Shown piece by piece: positions 43,838-46,895 of a DNA stretch of 46,895 bases. The first letter of the stretch is position 1. Every line of letters begins with the position of its first letter. The DNA comes from Bacteroidales bacterium. GTDB lineage: Bacteria > Bacteroidota > Bacteroidia > Bacteroidales > VadinHA17. The stretch lies in the NCBI GenBank assembly GCA_009881065.1, contig WXFE01000163.1:1-46895 (forward strand), in the 5' to 3' direction. Below the pieces are notes generated by a model. It was not told where the DNA came from and made no database searches. It saw only the letters and a list, made by a program, of their open reading frames with translations. The position numbers and the translations under genes are program-made.

Positions 43838-46800
43838 ATGCAGAATAAAGGATTAATTTCAGCTCTGGCTATTGCCCTGTCCATTGTTTGCATTTACCAG
43901 CTTTCCTTCACGGTGGCTTCATTGAAGGTCAAGAAGGAGGCAAGGGTATATGCAGCAGGTGACCTGAACAAGGAGGTGGCATACATTGACTCGGTTGCCA
44001 ACCTGCCGAAGGATCAGTGGAAATTCCTGGGCAATTCCTATAAGGAGGTGCAAACCAAGGAGATCAACCTGGGTCTTGACCTCAAGGGCGGAATGAACGT
44101 GGTGCTTGAGATTTCAGTAGAGGACATTATCAGGGCTCTTTCAAACTATAGTACAGACAAGACATTCAATGAAGCAATTGCATTGGCGAAGCAGAAACAG
44201 CTTGGCGGAGGCAAGGAAGATTTTATAACGCTGTTTGTACGCTCCTATGAAGAGCTTGATCCGGCTGCCAGGCTCGCCGGAATCTTTGGAACCGTTGAGC
44301 TGAAAGGCCGCGTCAATTTCAATTCAACCAATGCTGAAGTACAGAAGGTTCTGGAGGGAGAGATCAACTCAGCCATAGACAACGCATTCAACGTGCTCAG
44401 GAACAGGATTGACCGTTTTGGCGTTATACAGCCCAACATCTCGCAGCTTCAGCCGCGTGGCCGTATCCTGGTTGAATTGCCGGGAGTGAAAGACCCGGAG
44501 AGGGTACGCGACCTTCTGCAGGGGACAGCTAATCTCGAGTTCTGGGAAACGTATGATAACCCCGAGGTAATCGGTTACCTGATGCAGGCTAATGACTTTC
44601 TCAGGTCAATAATGCCAACTGAAGTCATTGCTGCGGCTACTGACACTGTTGCTGCGGAAGCTGTCACGGAAGCTGTCACGGAAGCTGTGCAGGACACAGC
44701 CGCCACCGGCGAGAAATCACTTCTTGACATGGTCAGCAGTGACACCGCTGCTGCTGCCGAGGCATCCTCCCTCGAGGAGTTCACCCGTCAGAATCCCCTC
44801 TTCGGATTGCTGAGACCAAACGTATCACTTGAGGGACAGCCCGAACCGGGCAGTATAGTGGGCTTCGCCGCAGGCAAGGACACCGCAAGGGTCAATAGCT
44901 ACCTGGCGATGAACCAGATCAAATCAATGTTTCCCAGGGAGCTTAAGTTCTACTGGAGCCAGAATCCGCATAAATGGGACCCGACAAATACTCTTTACGA
45001 GCTTCATGCCATCAGGATCACCACACGTGACGGCCGTGCTCCTCTGACTGGTGACGTTGTCACTTCAGCACGGCCTTCAACAGGCGTCACGGGCTCTGAT
45101 ATCAAGGTTGATTTCTCAATGAATGCCGAGGGTGCGAAGATATGGCAGCGCATGACACGTGACAACATAGGCAGGTGCATTGCAGTGGTACTTGATGACT
45201 ACGTAAGGTCATACCCGCGCGTTCAGAATGAGATTGCCGGAGGAAACACCGAGATCACGGGCGACTTCACCCTCGAGGAGGCCGAAGACCTTGCAAATAT
45301 CCTCAAGTCAGGGAAGATGCCTGCACCTGCACGCATCATCCAGGATACGGTTGTAGGCCCTTCGCTTGGAAAGGAGGCAATCAACAGCGGCATGAAATCT
45401 TTCATTATCGCCTTCTTTGTCGTGCTCTTGTACATGATCTTCTACTACAGCCGCTCAGCAGGTCTGGTGGCAGACATTGCCATGACTGCCAACCTCTTCT
45501 TCATGATGGGCGTCCTTGTCTCGCTCAATGCGGTTCTGACCCTGCCGGGCATAGCAGGTATTGTGCTCTCAATAGGTATGTCGGTTGACGCAAACGTGCT
45601 CATCTTCGAGAGAATCAAGGAGGAACTCAGGGGAGGCAAGGGGGTTAAGCAGGCCATTGCTGACGGTTACAAGGGAGCCTCTTCTGCCATCATCGACAGT
45701 AACCTTACAACACTGCTTACCGGTGTGATTCTATATTACTTCGGTACAGGTCCTATCAAAGGTTTTGCATCTACACTGGTTATCGGTATCATTACCTCAC
45801 TCTTCTCGGCAGTGCTTGTCTCACGCCTGATCTATGAATTCCTGCTCAAGCGTAATGTAAGCCTGAAATTCTCCGCTTCATATACCGAGAATTTCCTGCA
45901 GAATATGCATATCGATTTCGTTGGTATAAGGAAATACGGTTATATATTTTCCATTACAATTACAATCCTTGCAATTATAACCCTTTCAACCAAGGGGCTC
46001 AGCAAAGGTATTGACTTCACCGGAGGCCGTACCTATGTGGTAAGGTTTGAGCAGCCGGTCAATACCGTCGAGATTGCTAATCTCCTGTCAGATGAATTTG
46101 AAGGCGATCCTATGGTTGTGACCTTCGGTTCAGAAAACCAGGTGAAGATCAGCACCAAGTTCAAGGTTGAAGACCCGGCAGCCACTGACGAGGTCAATGG
46201 TTTGCTGTACGATGGTCTGAAGGAGCTTATTCCCGGAGTTGACCAGCAGACGTTTATCAGCGATTATATTGTCAGTTCAGAGACCGTAGGGCCGACAATC
46301 GCAAAGGACCAGGCCTCGAAGGCAGTCTGGGCGATACTGCTTGCACTTGTGGGCATGTTCTTCTATATATTCTTCAGGTTCCGCAGATGGCAGTTCGGTC
46401 TCGGATCTTTGGTTTCACTTGCACATGACGTGATCGTTGTGCTTGGTCTATATTCGATTTTGCAGGGCGTCATGCCATTCTCCATGGATATTGACCAGTC
46501 GTTTATTGCAGCTATACTTACGGTGGTTGGTTACTCGATAAACGACACCGTGGTTATCTTCGACAGGATCAGGGAGTATCTCCCGATTTACAGGAAACGG
46601 ACAAAGAGGGAGGTCTACAATATGGCTCTCAACAGCACCCTGGCCCGTACACTCAACACCGGTATGGCAACCATCTTTGTTCTTATTGTGATCTTCATAT
46701 TCGGAGGGGAGGTGATCAGAGGATTTGTCTTTGCCCTGCTCTTCGGTATTGTCTTCGGAACCTATTCATCGCTCTTCGTTTCAACACCTGTGCTCTATGA

Positions 46801-46873
46801 AACAACCAGGGGGAAAGATGATGATGAGGCTGTTCCCGTAGAGGCGGAAAAGAAAAAGAAAATAGCCGGATAA
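43838..46873 (+). CDS. secDF: Fused protein translocase subunit SecDF
   Basis: 1011 aa inner-membrane protein that uses the proton gradient to help SecYEG release exported proteins. The SecD half has TM1 (ISALAIALSIVCIYQLSF), the LGLDLKGGMNVVLE motif, the P1 periplasmic domain (FNVLRNRIDRFGV, GRILVELPGVKDPERV, GAKIWQRMTRDN) and GIVLSIGMSVDANVLIFERI. The SecF half begins near residue 685 (IDFVGIRKYGYIFSI) with GKGIDFTGGRTYVVRF and VGYSINDTVVIFDRIRE. The conserved Asp and Arg residues for proton movement (VDANVLIFERI, NDTVVIFDRI) are retained. The P1 domain carries an Ala/Thr/Glu-rich insert (about 267-320) of low complexity. Fused SecDF is normal in Bacteroidota, and SecDF supports export of the T9SS cargo and lipoproteins encoded here. 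Confidence 0.97.
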   Translation: MQNKGLISALAIALSIVCIYQLSFTVASLKVKKEARVYAAGDLNKEVAYIDSVANLPKDQWKFLGNSYKEVQTKEINLGLDLKGGMNVVLEISVEDIIRALSNYSTDKTFNEAIALAKQKQLGGGKEDFITLFVRSYEELDPAARLAGIFGTVELKGRVNFNSTNAEVQKVLEGEINSAIDNAFNVLRNRIDRFGVIQPNISQLQPRGRILVELPGVKDPERVRDLLQGTANLEFWETYDNPEVIGYLMQANDFLRSIMPTEVIAAATDTVAAEAVTEAVTEAVQDTAATGEKSLLDMVSSDTAAAAEASSLEEFTRQNPLFGLLRPNVSLEGQPEPGSIVGFAAGKDTARVNSYLAMNQIKSMFPRELKFYWSQNPHKWDPTNTLYELHAIRITTRDGRAPLTGDVVTSARPSTGVTGSDIKVDFSMNAEGAKIWQRMTRDNIGRCIAVVLDDYVRSYPRVQNEIAGGNTEITGDFTLEEAEDLANILKSGKMPAPARIIQDTVVGPSLGKEAINSGMKSFIIAFFVVLLYMIFYYSRSAGLVADIAMTANLFFMMGVLVSLNAVLTLPGIAGIVLSIGMSVDANVLIFERIKEELRGGKGVKQAIADGYKGASSAIIDSNLTTLLTGVILYYFGTGPIKGFASTLVIGIITSLFSAVLVSRLIYEFLLKRNVSLKFSASYTENFLQNMHIDFVGIRKYGYIFSITITILAIITLSTKGLSKGIDFTGGRTYVVRFEQPVNTVEIANLLSDEFEGDPMVVTFGSENQVKISTKFKVEDPAATDEVNGLLYDGLKELIPGVDQQTFISDYIVSSETVGPTIAKDQASKAVWAILLALVGMFFYIFFRFRRWQFGLGSLVSLAHDVIVVLGLYSILQGVMPFSMDIDQSFIAAILTVVGYSINDTVVIFDRIREYLPIYRKRTKREVYNMALNSTLARTLNTGMATIFVLIVIFIFGGEVIRGFVFALLFGIVFGTYSSLFVSTPVLYETTRGKDDDEAVPVEAEKKKKIAG
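44657..44692 (+). repeat. 12-base tandem repeat inside secDF
   Basis: GAAGCTGTCACG occurs twice in tandem (44657-44668 and 44669-44680), then a partial third copy begins (GAAGCTGTGCAG). It encodes the EAVTEAVTEAV part of the low-complexity insert and could change length by slippage in 4-residue steps without a frameshift. Confidence 0.7.
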
Positions 46874-46895
46874 CGGCTCCCGCACTGAGGCTGCC

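Overview
The window is a 46.9 kb chromosomal segment from a member of the Bacteroidota, probably Bacteroidia and close to Bacteroidales/Marinilabiliales. Four things point there: promoters of the TAnnTTTG (-7) type before many genes, type IX secretion (T9SS) families (type B C-terminal sorting domain, PorP/SprF), a fused SecDF, and several surface-lipoprotein and DUF3857 families. I found no tRNA, rRNA, CRISPR array, insertion sequence or phage gene. Coding density is high and no gene-free stretch exceeds 300 bases. The largest gap is the 258-base leader at 39007-39264.

Layout. 1-4.0 kb: divergent housekeeping genes, a class I/II aminotransferase (-) and valS (+). 4.0-6.8 kb: two minus-strand envelope genes, a lipoprotein with a degenerate metallopeptidase-like motif and an outer-membrane barrel protein. 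6.9-13.2 kb: a tandem array of three related lipoprotein genes (FN3-like head, six IPT/TIG domains, Kelch propeller), the third decayed to a pseudogene. 13.2-17.1 kb: two DUF3857/transglutaminase-like secreted proteins. 17.2-19.4 kb: a minus-strand operon of a DUF4783 gene, nadC and a YihY/BrkB membrane protein. 19.6-23.7 kb: rlmH, overlapped by a very large NtrY-like sensor kinase gene. 23.8-34.0 kb: a tight five-gene operon with a T9SS type B adhesin-like cargo, a PorP/SprF anchor, a PD40/PKD protein, an unknown secreted protein, and a transmembrane two-component-propeller/SpoIIE phosphatase. 34.0-37.5 kb: a minus-strand cluster rluB-like, era, der and a small lipoprotein. 37.6-39.0 kb: glmM-type phosphohexomutase. 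39.0-43.7 kb: an efflux operon (MacA-like adaptor, MacB-like permease without an ATPase, TolC-like factor) behind a structured leader that holds a 20-codon ORF. 43.8-46.9 kb: secDF.

The best candidate for an undescribed system is the 23.8-34.0 kb operon. It joins a probable surface-displayed repeat protein and its outer-membrane anchor to a one-protein transmembrane signalling phosphatase, with two uncharacterised secreted partners. I infer that it senses or reports surface assembly; the sequence shows only the co-transcribed layout and domains. Next come the constant-head/variable-body lipoprotein array with its recombination footprints, and the leader ORF that ends exactly on the start codon of the efflux operon.

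Domain calls were made by reading motifs in translated sequence. No database search was run, and residue positions are approximate unless tied to a codon.
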